Assembly: GCF_001189965.1 (NCBI RefSeq)
Contig: NZ_LFLU01000002.1
Location: 248,001-312,000 of the forward strand
Reading direction: 5' to 3'
From: Herbaspirillum rhizosphaerae
GTDB taxonomy: Bacteria > Pseudomonadota > Gammaproteobacteria > Burkholderiales > Burkholderiaceae_D
DNA: 64,000 bases
This document shows positions 1-8,253 of this stretch, in pieces. The first letter of the stretch is position 1; every line of letters starts with the position of its first letter. The position numbers were made by a program, and so were the translations under genes. The notes below the pieces were generated by a model. That model made no database searches. It was not told the DNA's origin and saw only the letters and a list, made by a program, of their open reading frames with translations.

Positions 1-469
1 GCTCCGTCGCCATCACCGCCGCCGCGCCGCAGATCGAGCTGCCGGCGCCGATCAGCATGACGGCATTGCGATCCAGCTTGAACATTTTGACGCCGACGAA
101 GTAAGCCAAAGCAAACGTCGACGTCAGCATACAGGCGTCGATGATGACACCGCTGACGCCGACTTGCGAGATGTCCTGAAACGTCAGGCGCAGGCCGTAC
201 AGCACGATGCCCAGGCGCAGCAGGTTTTGTTTGGAGAACGCCACGCCGCTGCCGCAACCGGCGGCGACACGCGGAAATACCGTATTGCCGATCAGCATGC
301 CGAGCACGATCGCCACCGTCAGCGCGCTGAAACCATGCGCCTGCAGCCAGGCGTTCTTGCTGGCTTCGATGGACGCCAATGCCAGCGCTGCGCTCAAGGC
401 GAGGCCCGGAATCAGGCGAGCCAGCGGTGGTGTCGGGATGGCCGTGACGGAGATCGGCGAGGTATTCAT
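1..469 (-). CDS. yeiH: YeiH-family putative sulfate exporter, partial (C-terminus outside window)
   Basis: The visible 156 N-terminal residues read as an integral membrane protein. They contain hydrophobic segments, the stretch [15 protein letters not shown] and later [18 protein letters not shown], both typical of the YeiH (UPF0324) family. YeiH-type proteins are annotated as putative sulfate exporters, but the substrate is not firmly established. An in-frame ATG at 487 would add six residues (MNDRHI); 469 is preferred because a weak GACAGG lies upstream, and neither site has a strong ribosome-binding site. The gene is divergent from a LysR regulator, the same arrangement as yeiH/yeiE in E. 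coli, so the regulator probably controls it. The end of the gene is beyond base 1. Confidence 0.75.
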   Translation of the reverse strand, partial: MNTSPISVTAIPTPPLARLIPGLALSAALALASIEASKNAWLQAHGFSALTVAIVLGMLIGNTVFPRVAAGCGSGVAFSKQNLLRLGIVLYGLRLTFQDISQVGVSGVIIDACMLTSTFALAYFVGVKMFKLDRNAVMLIGAGSSICGAAAVMATE

Positions 470-510
470 GATATGCCTGTCATTCATGGGTGATCGGAAT
501 GAGGGCACTT

Positions 511-572
511 TAACGCGCAGCTATTTAAAAGAAAAACGCGTTATTTTGCTAATATCTACCTGAATAACAGGT
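511..572. promoter_or_regulatory. Divergent yeiH/lysR promoter region with two inverted repeats
   Basis: This AT-rich stretch lies between the divergent starts. It holds TAACGCG (511-517) with its complement CGCGTTA (537-543), and a perfect 15-base palindrome ACCTG-AATAA-CAGGT at 558-572, just ahead of the regulator's start codon. LysR proteins usually bind short dyads in the shared promoter, so these are the best operator candidates. No binding evidence is available from sequence alone. Confidence 0.4.
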
Positions 573-587
573 TGATTGGTGGATTCG

Positions 588-1493
588 ATGAAAATTACCT
601 TACGACAATTGCAGATTTTTCTGGCGGTGGCGCAGTCGGGCAGTACCACCGCGGCGGCGGAAGCGGTGGCCTTGTCGCAGTCGGCGGCCAGCGCCGCGCT
701 CAATGAACTGGAGGCCGGCCTCAACGTGCAACTGTTCGACCGCGTCGGCAAGCGGCTGGTGCTGAACGACAACGGTCGCCTGCTGTTGCCGCAGGCGCAG
801 CACATGCTCGACGCCGCGCACACCATCGAACAGCAATTCCTGGCCCCGGACCAGGCCGGCGCCGAGCTGCATATCGGCGCCAGCACCACCATCGGCAGCT
901 ATATGCTGCCCGAGATGGTTGCCGCCTATCGTCAGGATCATCCGCAGTTGCGCGTGCGTGCGCTGGTGGCCAACACGGCGGACATCGTGGCCGCGGTCAG
1001 CAACTTCGACGTCGATGCGGCGCTGATAGAAGGGCCCTGCCATGCCAGCGATGTACTAGTCGAACCATGGATGACGGATGAGCTGATCGTGGTGGCGTCG
1101 CCGAAGCATCCGCTGGCGGCGCAAGGCAAAAAACTCACGCTGAAGAAACTGAGCGAAGCCGACTGGCTGTTGCGCGAAGCCGGGTCCGGCACGCGCGAAG
1201 CGGTCGAGCATGCCTTGCTGCCTTATTTGCATCATTTGCCGTCGGCTTGCGAGTTCGGCAATTCGGAAGCGATCAAGCGCGCCACGGCGGAAGGCATGGG
1301 CATCAGCTGTCTGTCGCGCGCTGTCGTGAAGGATTTGCTGGAGTCGGGACGGCTGATCGAACTGGCGACGCCCTTGCCGATGCTGCGCCGGCACTTTTAT
1401 CTGGTGCGCAACAAGCATCGTGTGTTGTCGCTGCGGCTGGCGTCCTTGCTGGATTTTTTCCGTCGCTGGGCGGTGCGCCACGAGCAGGTTTGA
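588..1493 (+). CDS. LysR-family transcriptional regulator (YeiE-like)
   Basis: A 301-residue protein of normal LysR length. The N-terminal winged helix-turn-helix (about residues 1-60) reads MKITLRQLQIFLAVAQSGS and then AAEAVALSQSAASAALNELE. The effector-binding domain (about 90-295) contains HIGASTTIGSYMLPEM and EAGSGTREAVEHALL, resembling the CysB/CbbR/YeiE branch. ATG 588 is chosen because GGTGG sits a few bases upstream; TTG or GTG starts 9-12 bases earlier are possible. It is divergent from the yeiH-like gene and is inferred to regulate it. The effector cannot be read from sequence; related regulators sense small anions or sulfur compounds. Confidence 0.85.
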   Translation: MKITLRQLQIFLAVAQSGSTTAAAEAVALSQSAASAALNELEAGLNVQLFDRVGKRLVLNDNGRLLLPQAQHMLDAAHTIEQQFLAPDQAGAELHIGASTTIGSYMLPEMVAAYRQDHPQLRVRALVANTADIVAAVSNFDVDAALIEGPCHASDVLVEPWMTDELIVVASPKHPLAAQGKKLTLKKLSEADWLLREAGSGTREAVEHALLPYLHHLPSACEFGNSEAIKRATAEGMGISCLSRAVVKDLLESGRLIELATPLPMLRRHFYLVRNKHRVLSLRLASLLDFFRRWAVRHEQV

Positions 1494-1510
1494 TGCGTCC
1501 TGCTTGGGAA

Positions 1511-2986
1511 TTATTTGCGCGAGGATGCCGGGAAACGCACCTTCACCACCAGGCCCTGATTTGAACCCGGATCGTTCACGCTGTCGGACAGGATGATTTC
1601 TCCGCGATGCGCCGACGCAATGTCGCGCACGATGGACATGCCCAGGCCGGCGCCGTGCGGATTGGCGAGTTGCGCCGACGGTGCGCGATAGAACGGCGCA
1701 AACACGCGTTCACGATCGGCTGCGGGGATGCCGGGGCCGTTGTCTTCCACCTCAAGCACTGCATGCAGATCGTCGCCGATGCGCTGTTCAAACACGCGCA
1801 TGCCGATCTTGCCGTGTGCCGGCGTATAACGGATAGCATTGTCGAGCAGGTTGACCACCAGCTCATGCAGCAGCAGCGGGCTGCCGTCGATCAGCACGTC
1901 GTGCTCGCTATCGAAGGACAGGTCGATGTGTTTGGCGACGGCGTGCTGCGCCAGCTCCAGCGCCACCTGGCGCGCCGCGCCGGTGAGCGAGACCGGTGCG
2001 ATGCCGCCTTCGGCCGCACCGTGTTCGGCGCGCGCCAGGGTCAGCAGGCGATTGGCCAGATGCACCGTGGAGTCGGTGGTGCCGGCAATGCTCTCAACCA
2101 GTTCGCGCAGTTCATGCAGCGCACGCGGATCGTCCGGGGCGCGGTCGAACTCGCGCAACGCCAGTTCGGCCTGGGTCTTCAAGACGGTGAGCGGCGTGCG
2201 CAACTGATGCGACGCGTCGGCGATGAAGCGGCGCTGTCCGGTGATCAGGGTTTGCAGGCGTTCCATGTAGCCGTTCATGGCCAGCACCAGCGGCCGCATT
2301 TCCTTGTGCACGCGGTCGGGGTCGAAATCGGACAAATCCGTCGGCGCGCGCGATTCGACATCGCTGCGCAATTGCATCAGCGGCCGCAGCACGAAACGCA
2401 CGGCAAACCACACCAGCAACGCGGCGACCACCACCAGCACGCCCTGGCGCCACATGGTGTCGAACAGGATCTTGCGCGTCATGCCGCGCCGCGCATCCAT
2501 GGTCTCGCCAACCTGGATCAAGGCGATGCCGCGCATGCTGTCGTCGTACACCGGTTGATACAGTGCGGCGATGCGCACGGGTTGGTTGTGATAATCGGCC
2601 TGGTAGAAACGCACCAGCGCCGGATAGGCTTCTGAGCGTTTAACGTCGGCCGGCAAGGGCGGCAGGTCGTCATAGCCGGAGACGAATTCGCCCTTCACGC
2701 CGGTGACCTTGTAATAGATGCGTCCCAGCGTGTCGGTCTCGAAACTGTCGAGCGCCACGTACGGCACGTCGGCCACGACATGGCCGTTGACCACGGCGAC
2801 GCGCTCAGCCAGTGCGCGCGTCGAGGCCAGCAGCGAACGGTCGTAGGCAATGTCGGCAACTTCCAGCGCATTGTAGTAAACCGACACGGCGTCGACCGCC
2901 ACCAGGATGAGCAGCGGCACCAGCAGCCAGCGCATCAGCTGGCTGCGCAGACTGCCGAGTCTGGTCATGGCGAAATGCCGTATCAT
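1511..2986 (-). CDS. tctE: Sensor histidine kinase TctE
   Basis: A 491-residue inner-membrane kinase. A first membrane segment (about residues 18-38, LLVPLLILVAVDAVSVYY) is followed by a periplasmic domain of about 135 residues and a second segment near 178-198 (VLVVVAALLVWFAVRFVL). HAMP-like sequence leads to the phospho-acceptor motif ADASHQLRTPLTVLKT (His at about 260), and a HATPase domain shows LLDNAIRY, EVEDNGPGIP and GAGLGMSIV. It overlaps the response regulator by four bases (ATGA), so the two are translationally coupled. In Salmonella TctE with TctD controls tricarboxylate uptake, and the nearby tctC-like gene fits that role. What the periplasmic domain senses is inferred, not shown. 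Confidence 0.9.
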   Translation of the reverse strand: MIRHFAMTRLGSLRSQLMRWLLVPLLILVAVDAVSVYYNALEVADIAYDRSLLASTRALAERVAVVNGHVVADVPYVALDSFETDTLGRIYYKVTGVKGEFVSGYDDLPPLPADVKRSEAYPALVRFYQADYHNQPVRIAALYQPVYDDSMRGIALIQVGETMDARRGMTRKILFDTMWRQGVLVVVAALLVWFAVRFVLRPLMQLRSDVESRAPTDLSDFDPDRVHKEMRPLVLAMNGYMERLQTLITGQRRFIADASHQLRTPLTVLKTQAELALREFDRAPDDPRALHELRELVESIAGTTDSTVHLANRLLTLARAEHGAAEGGIAPVSLTGAARQVALELAQHAVAKHIDLSFDSEHDVLIDGSPLLLHELVVNLLDNAIRYTPAHGKIGMRVFEQRIGDDLHAVLEVEDNGPGIPAADRERVFAPFYRAPSAQLANPHGAGLGMSIVRDIASAHRGEIILSDSVNDPGSNQGLVVKVRFPASSRK

Positions 2987-3660
2987 CCGGCGGATTGCAG
3001 CAGGTAACCGAGGCCGCGCAGGGTGGTGATGGAGACGCGCCCTTCATCGATGGCGTCGAGCTTCTTGCGCAGCCGGTGGATGTAGATTTCGATGGCGTCG
3101 ACGTTGGCGTTGTCGTCCAGCGAGAACACTTCCTGAAACAGTTTCTCCTTCGCCACGGTGCGGCCCACGCGCGAGATCAATGCTTCCAGCACGGCGTGTT
3201 CGCGCGGCGTCAGCGCCAGCATGGCGCCGCCGTAAGTGAACATGCGCGACACCGTATCGAAACTCAGCGCGCCGCAATTGACGGTGACGGCTTCATTGCC
3301 TTGTGCGCGCCGCAGCAGCGCCTTGACGCGCGCTTCCAGTTCCACCAGTTCGAAGGGTTTGGCGAGATAGTCGTCGGCGCCGAGATTAAGACCGTTGACG
3401 CGATCGTTGAGTCCGCCGCGCGCCGTCAGGATCAGCACCGGCGTGCGGCTACCGCGTCCGCGCAGGCGCTTGAGGACTTCCAGGCCATCCATCTTGGGCA
3501 GCGTCAGGTCGAGAATGACCAGCGCGTATTCCTGGGTCAGCAGCAGGCTGTCGGCGTCGGCGCCGTTGGCCGCGCATTCGACGGTAAGGTGCGCATCCAA
3601 CAGAGCCTTCGATAGCCAGCGGGACAGTTCGACGTGATCTTCAACCAATAGAATGCGCAT
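2983..3660 (-). CDS. tctD: OmpR-family response regulator TctD
   Basis: A 225-residue two-domain regulator. The receiver domain starts MRILLVEDHVELSRWLSKAL and contains the phospho-acceptor region LVILDLTLPKMDG (Asp near 51), then PVLILTARG and the conserved Lys in DDYLAKPFELVELEARV. The C-terminal winged helix (about 125-222) ends IYIHRLRKKLDA and TLRGLGYLL. Codons upstream of 3660 are open, but the family start is MRILLVEDH and nothing upstream resembles the family. It is the partner of the overlapping tctE and is divergent from tctC, which it probably controls. Confidence 0.92.
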   Translation of the reverse strand: MRILLVEDHVELSRWLSKALLDAHLTVECAANGADADSLLLTQEYALVILDLTLPKMDGLEVLKRLRGRGSRTPVLILTARGGLNDRVNGLNLGADDYLAKPFELVELEARVKALLRRAQGNEAVTVNCGALSFDTVSRMFTYGGAMLALTPREHAVLEALISRVGRTVAKEKLFQEVFSLDDNANVDAIEIYIHRLRKKLDAIDEGRVSITTLRGLGYLLQSAG

Positions 3661-3948
3661 GATGACAATGAAAAAATATGGTGCAACGCAATAAGACAGC
3701 GAACAACGACAAGTACCAACGACAGGGACCAACTCCATGAGTGAATCACCACAGCGCAGCAATGCGCAAACACGGATAGCTGCGGATGCTAACAGATGCA
3801 GGGCCTTTGTAATAGCGGGTTTGCGCGGCATGCACATACTCACCGGATTCTTTCACCGCACTGAAAGCCGAATGAAAGTTTGGAGAGGTAGCATGCGCCC
3901 ACATCATCAAATCAATAAAAATAAAAAACCTATATTGGAGAGACAGCA
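3661..3948. promoter_or_regulatory. Divergent tctD / tctC control region
   Basis: No convincing gene lies here. CAACGACA occurs twice with 13-base spacing (3704-3711 and 3717-3724), and a related CAACGCA is at 3684-3690. OmpR-family regulators bind tandem direct repeats, so these are weak candidates for a TctD site. Further right, an ATG at 3893 with a good ribosome-binding site (GGAGAGG) is in frame with tctC. It would add about 51 residues to the protein, including a charged stretch (INKNKKPILER) unlike a signal peptide. Confidence 0.35.
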
Positions 3949-4038
3949 TGAACCCGATTCGTCCTCGCGCGCTTATTTGCACGCGTACCTATACCCATTC
4001 GCCGCACCGCGTTCTCGCCGCTTCGTACCAGGCCTGAC
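3949..4038 (+). CDS. Possible 29-residue leader peptide upstream of tctC
   Basis: ATG 3949 is preceded by GGAGAGACAGC, a much better ribosome-binding site than the one at the tctC start. The frame runs 29 codons and ends at TGA 4036-4038, seven bases before ATG 4046 of tctC and in a different frame. The peptide (MNPIRPRALICTRTYTHSP and on) resembles nothing I recognise. It could be a translational-coupling leader, or the strong site may serve the longer tctC frame from 3893. I treat it as plausible but unproven. Confidence 0.3.
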
Positions 4039-4045
4039 TGTCGTC

Positions 4046-5020
4046 ATGACTTCGACCATCCGGCATCCGGCGCTGCTGCGCTTGCTGCTCGCCGGCGCGC
4101 TTTCGCTGTGTGTATTTTCCGCGCAGGCGACGGAATGCATCGTCCCGGCCAAGCCCGGCGGCGGGATGGATGGCGCGTGCAAGATGATGCGCAAGGTGCT
4201 GCCTGCCAAAGACGGCGCACCTGAAATCAAGATCAGCTATCTGCCCGGCGGCATCGGCGCCGTGGCCTGGAGCTCGGTGGTCTCGCAGCGGCGCGGCGGG
4301 CCGGATACGCTGGTGACGTTCTCGGGCGGCTCGCTGCTGAATCTGGCACAGGGCAAATACGGCAAAGCCGCCGTATCCGATGTGCGCTGGCTGGCCGGCG
4401 TTGGCGCCGACTACGGCATGATCGCCGTGCGCAGCGATGCGCCGTACAAGAATTTGCGCGAACTGGTCGACGCCATGGGCAACGACCCCGGCAAGATCAC
4501 CATCGGCGTCAGCGGTACGGTGGGCAGCCAGGACTGGCTCAAGGTGGCGATGATCGCCCGCCGCGCGGATATCGATCCCAAGAATTTTCGCTTCGTTGCG
4601 CTGGAAGGCGGCGGCGATTCGTTCACCGCTTTGCAGGCCAACCACGTGCAAGTGATTTCCGGCGACGCCTCCGAGGCCGCCGCTTATATCAAGGAAGGCC
4701 GATTCCGCATCCTCGCCGTGCTGTCGGAAGAGCGCCTGCCCGGCGTGCTGTCCGGCGTCGCCACCGCCCGCGAGCAGGGCTTCGACGTGGTGTGGCCGAT
4801 CATCCGCGGTTTTTACATGAGCGCGCACGCGTCGGATGCCGACTACCAGCGCTGGGTCGGCATCTTCGACCGCGCCATGGCGACCGAAGAATTCAAGCGC
4901 CAGCGCGCCGCCAGCGGCCTCTATCCGTTTTCGATGACGGGGCCGCAACTGACTGAATACGTCCGCAAGGTCGTCGAGCAATACCGCAAGCAATCGCAGG
5001 AACTGGGGCTGGTCAGATGA
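4046..5020 (+). CDS. tctC: Tricarboxylate-binding periplasmic receptor TctC (Bug family)
   Basis: A 324-residue secreted protein. A signal peptide (LLRLLLAGALSLCVFSAQA) is followed by the mature start TECIVPAKPGGGMDGACK. The family blocks SYLPGGIGAVAW, VTFSGGSLLNLAQGK, DYGMIAVRSDAP, FVALEGGGDSFTALQ and VVWPIIRGFYMSA closely follow those of Salmonella TctC, a citrate/tricarballylate receptor. ATG 4046 gives a normal signal peptide and length, but it has no ribosome-binding site and lies just downstream of a short frame that does. TctA and TctB, the usual membrane partners, are absent; an ABC importer follows 61 bases downstream. The receptor may act as a sensory co-receptor for TctE, as proposed for BctC/BctE in Bordetella. 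Confidence 0.9.
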   Translation: MTSTIRHPALLRLLLAGALSLCVFSAQATECIVPAKPGGGMDGACKMMRKVLPAKDGAPEIKISYLPGGIGAVAWSSVVSQRRGGPDTLVTFSGGSLLNLAQGKYGKAAVSDVRWLAGVGADYGMIAVRSDAPYKNLRELVDAMGNDPGKITIGVSGTVGSQDWLKVAMIARRADIDPKNFRFVALEGGGDSFTALQANHVQVISGDASEAAAYIKEGRFRILAVLSEERLPGVLSGVATAREQGFDVVWPIIRGFYMSAHASDADYQRWVGIFDRAMATEEFKRQRAASGLYPFSMTGPQLTEYVRKVVEQYRKQSQELGLVR

Positions 5021-5081
5021 GCGCAAAGAAGCACGCTGACCGGGTCCTTCCTGCCCACTAAAAATCCAAAGGAGATTTCGC

Positions 5082-6200
5082 ATGTCCATTCGTGTATTCG
5101 TGAAACGCCACCTCGCTGTTGCCCTGGCCCTGGCTTTGCCGCTGGCCGGATTGTCCTCGTCTGTTTTGGCGCAAGTGCCGGCCGGTTATCCCGCCGACTA
5201 CGCCAAGGTGATCGACGCGGCGAAGAAAGAAGGCAAGGTGGTGGTCTACAGCACGACGGACTCCAAGGCGGCGGAAGCCCTGATCAAGGATTTCAGTGCG
5301 CTGTATCCGGCCGTGAAGGTCGAATACAACGACATGAACTCCACCGAAGTCTATAACCGCTTCATCTCCGAAGCGGCTGCCGGCGGCGCCACCGCCGACG
5401 TGATGTGGTCGTCCTCGATGGACCTGCAGGTCAAGCTGGCGTCGGAAGGTTACGGCCTGGCCTACAAGTCGCCGGAAGCGGCCGCCATCCCGGCGTGGGC
5501 GAACTGGAAAGACACCGCCTACGGCACCACTTACGAACCTGCCGCCATCGTCTACAACAAGCGTCTGGTGCCGGAAGCCGAAGTGCCGACCACGCATGCG
5601 GAATTCACCAAACTGCTGACCACCAAACTCGATAAGTACAAGAACAAGGTCACGACCTACGACATCGAAAAATCCGGCGTCGGTTTCAGCCTGATCACCC
5701 ATGACCTGAAACTCAATCCGCAGTTCTGGGATTTCGCCAAGGCGCTCGGCGGCGTGGCGGTGCGCGTGCAGTCGTCGACCGGCACCATGCTGGAGCGCAT
5801 TTCCTCCGGCGAAAACCTGATCGGCTACAACATCCTCGGCCCTTACGCGCTGACCCGCGCCAAGAAGGATCCGTCGATCGGCATCGCTTTCACCAAGGAT
5901 TACAACCTGGTGTTGTCGCGCGTGATCTTCGTCAACAAGTCGGCCAAGAACATCAATGCCGGCAAGCTGTGGATGGACTACATCCTGTCCAAACGCGGCC
6001 AGACCATCATCGCCAATGACGCGCAATTGTTCGCCATCCGCAGCGACGTGACCGGCGCGACAACGTCGGCAGATTTGAATAAGCAACTGGGATCGGCATT
6101 GAAGCCAATGCCGGTCAACACTGAATTGCTGGAGTACCTGGACCAGACCAAGCGTCTGGCTTTCCTGAAGCAATGGAAGGACGCCGCCGGCAAGAAATAA
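5082..6200 (+). CDS. ABC transporter periplasmic substrate-binding protein (ferric/organophosphate-type)
   Basis: A 372-residue protein with a clear Sec signal peptide (AVALALALPLAGLSSSVLAQ). The mature protein shows the binding-protein II fold of the FbpA/AfuA/phosphonate group: KKEGKVVVYSTTDSKAAEAL near the start, then DFSALYPAVKVEYNDMNST and TADVMWSSSMDLQVKLASEG. It has a good ribosome-binding site (AAAGGAGATTTCGC before ATG 5082). It is followed by its permease and ATPase on the same strand. FbpA proteins bind iron through tyrosines and AfuA binds sugar phosphates; I cannot decide the ligand from sequence. The tctC/tctDE context suggests an organic acid or its metal complex. Confidence 0.85.
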   Translation: MSIRVFVKRHLAVALALALPLAGLSSSVLAQVPAGYPADYAKVIDAAKKEGKVVVYSTTDSKAAEALIKDFSALYPAVKVEYNDMNSTEVYNRFISEAAAGGATADVMWSSSMDLQVKLASEGYGLAYKSPEAAAIPAWANWKDTAYGTTYEPAAIVYNKRLVPEAEVPTTHAEFTKLLTTKLDKYKNKVTTYDIEKSGVGFSLITHDLKLNPQFWDFAKALGGVAVRVQSSTGTMLERISSGENLIGYNILGPYALTRAKKDPSIGIAFTKDYNLVLSRVIFVNKSAKNINAGKLWMDYILSKRGQTIIANDAQLFAIRSDVTGATTSADLNKQLGSALKPMPVNTELLEYLDQTKRLAFLKQWKDAAGKK

Positions 6201-6224
6201 GCTGCCGGGCGTCATCTGCAACAA

Positions 6225-6250
6225 GCAGTCCGGCTAACCGGCCGGATTGC
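6225..6250 (+). terminator. RNA hairpin after the binding-protein gene
   Basis: GCAGTCCGG (6225-6233) pairs with CCGGATTGC (6242-6250), nine pairs including one G-U, with an eight-base loop and only four T's after it. It lies just behind the binding-protein stop, where a stabilising or attenuating hairpin would leave more receptor mRNA than permease mRNA. It is too weak a T-tract to call a full terminator. Confidence 0.4.
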
Positions 6251-6382
6251 AGTTTTCAAGACATCACCGCTCGTCTCTCTTCGTTCGGGAAGCCGCTTTT
6301 GCGCCCTCCCTGGCCGGAGGCTTGTCCGGATTTTCGGATGAGGAGGGGAGCTGTCGCGTCTATTTCTTAGGTAGTAAGACTT

Positions 6383-8194
6383 ATGCAAACACTTTCAACC
6401 ACCGATCGCATCGATCCCGCCGGCAAACGCTTTCGCATGCGACTGAACTGGCCGCGCGGCGTCGTTGTCGTGCTGGCGTCGCTGGCGATCTTCGTGCCGC
6501 TGCTGCTGATTTTTTATCAGAGCTTCTTGTCGGCGCCGTTCTTCGCACCGGTGAAGACGCTGACGCTGGATTCCTACCGTTTTATTTTCGACGATTCGGA
6601 TTTTCGGCAGGCCTTCGTCAACGGCTTTTATCTCGCCTCCGGCCTGGCGCTGATCGCCGTGCCGCTGGGCGGCATGCTGGCCTTCCTGATGGTGCGCACC
6701 GACTTGCCGGGACGCGGCTGGATTGCGCCGATGCTGCTGGTGCCGATTTTCGTGTCGCCGATGGTGATTGCCTTCGGCTACGTGGTGGCGATGGGGCCGG
6801 TCGGCTTCTATACGGTGTGGGTGCGCAATTTCTTGTCGGTGTTCGGTTTCGAAGGCGATCCGTGGAATGTGTATTCCTTCCCGGCCATCGTCGTCATCGC
6901 CGGCCTGACCCACGTGCCGCACGTTTATCTGTACGCGTCCGCGGCGCTCAAGAGTCTCGGCTCCGACGTCGAAGAAGCGGCGCGCGTCTCCGGCGCGTCG
7001 CCGCTGCAGGTGGCGCTCAACGTGTCGCTGCCGATGATCATGCCGGCGCTGGCGTATTCGGGCGTGCTGGTGTTCTTCCTCGGCTTTGAAGTGTTCGGCC
7101 TGGTGCTGGTGCTGGGCGATCCGGAAGGCCATCTGGTGCTGGCGACTTATCTCTACAAGCTCACCAACAAGCTCGGCACGCCCTCGTATCACCTGATGGC
7201 GGCGGTCGCAGTTTGCCTGGTGGCGGTGACGATGCCGCTGGTGATGCTGCAGCGCTGGTTGCTGAAGTCAGCCAACAAATACGTCTCGATCAAAGGCAAG
7301 GGCGCGCGCCAGAAGGCGCTGCCGCTGGGCAAGTGGCGCTGGATCGCGTTCGCACTGATCGCCGGCTGGCTGCTGTTCACCGTGATCGTGCCGCTGTCGG
7401 GCATTGCACTGCGCACCTTCGTTTCGCACTGGGGCGACGGCGTGACCTTGCTCGACGTGCTGACGCTGCAAAACTTCCGCGACGTCTGGAGTCAGCCCTC
7501 GCTGGTGCGCGGCATCATCAATACCGTGCTGATCGGCGTGATCGGTGGTGCGATTGCCGTTGCCTGCTACAGCGCGATTGCATTGGCGATGCATCGCAAG
7601 AACGACGGCATCACCCGTTTTCTCGATTACAGCGTGCTGGTGCCGCGTGCGGTGCCGGGTCTGCTGGCCGGCTTGTCTTTCCTGTGGGTATTCCTGTTCG
7701 TGCCGTCGTTGCTGGACAACTTCCTCAAGGGTTTCGACAACGATGTTGCGCGCTGGCTGGTCGAGAATTTCATTCCTCAGTTACGTGAACTGCGCTCGAC
7801 CATTTTCTCGGTCTGGTTGGCGTATTCCGTGGTGTGGATGGCCTATGGCCTGCGCCTGATCACCACCGCCTTGCTGCAGGTCGGCCCCGAACTGGAAGAA
7901 GCGGCGCGCGCCGTCGGTGCGCAGCGCGGCCAGGTCACGCGCGACGTCACGCTACCGCTGGTCAAGTACGGCCTGCTCGGCGCCTGGCTGATGGTGTTTC
8001 TGATCTTCGAGCGCGAATACTCGACCGGCGTGTACCTGCTGTCGCCGGGCACCGAAGTGATCGGCTCGATGATCGTCTCGATGTGGGCCGCGGGCGCGGT
8101 GGAACTGGTGGCGGCGCTGTCCTTCATCAACATCACGCTGGTCGCGATCGGTTTGGGAATTGCCCTGCGCTTCGGCATCAAATTGCACGATTAA
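6383..8194 (+). CDS. ABC transporter permease, fused double-domain (FbpB-like)
   Basis: A 603-residue inner-membrane protein made of two permease halves, each with about six membrane segments. Each half carries an EAA loop for contact with the ATPase: EEAARVSGASPLQVALNVSL near residue 200 and EEAARAVGAQRGQVTRDVTL near residue 510. The fused form is usual for ferric and related importers (FbpB, AfuB). The start MQTLSTTDRIDPAGKRFRMR follows a modest ribosome-binding site. A 182-base spacer with a hairpin separates it from the receptor gene; the ATPase follows 59 bases later. Confidence 0.9.
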   Translation: MQTLSTTDRIDPAGKRFRMRLNWPRGVVVVLASLAIFVPLLLIFYQSFLSAPFFAPVKTLTLDSYRFIFDDSDFRQAFVNGFYLASGLALIAVPLGGMLAFLMVRTDLPGRGWIAPMLLVPIFVSPMVIAFGYVVAMGPVGFYTVWVRNFLSVFGFEGDPWNVYSFPAIVVIAGLTHVPHVYLYASAALKSLGSDVEEAARVSGASPLQVALNVSLPMIMPALAYSGVLVFFLGFEVFGLVLVLGDPEGHLVLATYLYKLTNKLGTPSYHLMAAVAVCLVAVTMPLVMLQRWLLKSANKYVSIKGKGARQKALPLGKWRWIAFALIAGWLLFTVIVPLSGIALRTFVSHWGDGVTLLDVLTLQNFRDVWSQPSLVRGIINTVLIGVIGGAIAVACYSAIALAMHRKNDGITRFLDYSVLVPRAVPGLLAGLSFLWVFLFVPSLLDNFLKGFDNDVARWLVENFIPQLRELRSTIFSVWLAYSVVWMAYGLRLITTALLQVGPELEEAARAVGAQRGQVTRDVTLPLVKYGLLGAWLMVFLIFEREYSTGVYLLSPGTEVIGSMIVSMWAAGAVELVAALSFINITLVAIGLGIALRFGIKLHD

Positions 8195-8253
8195 CTTATT
8201 CAATACACGAGGCTGCAGTGCGATCGCCGCAGCCTGTAATCAAAGGAATCATC

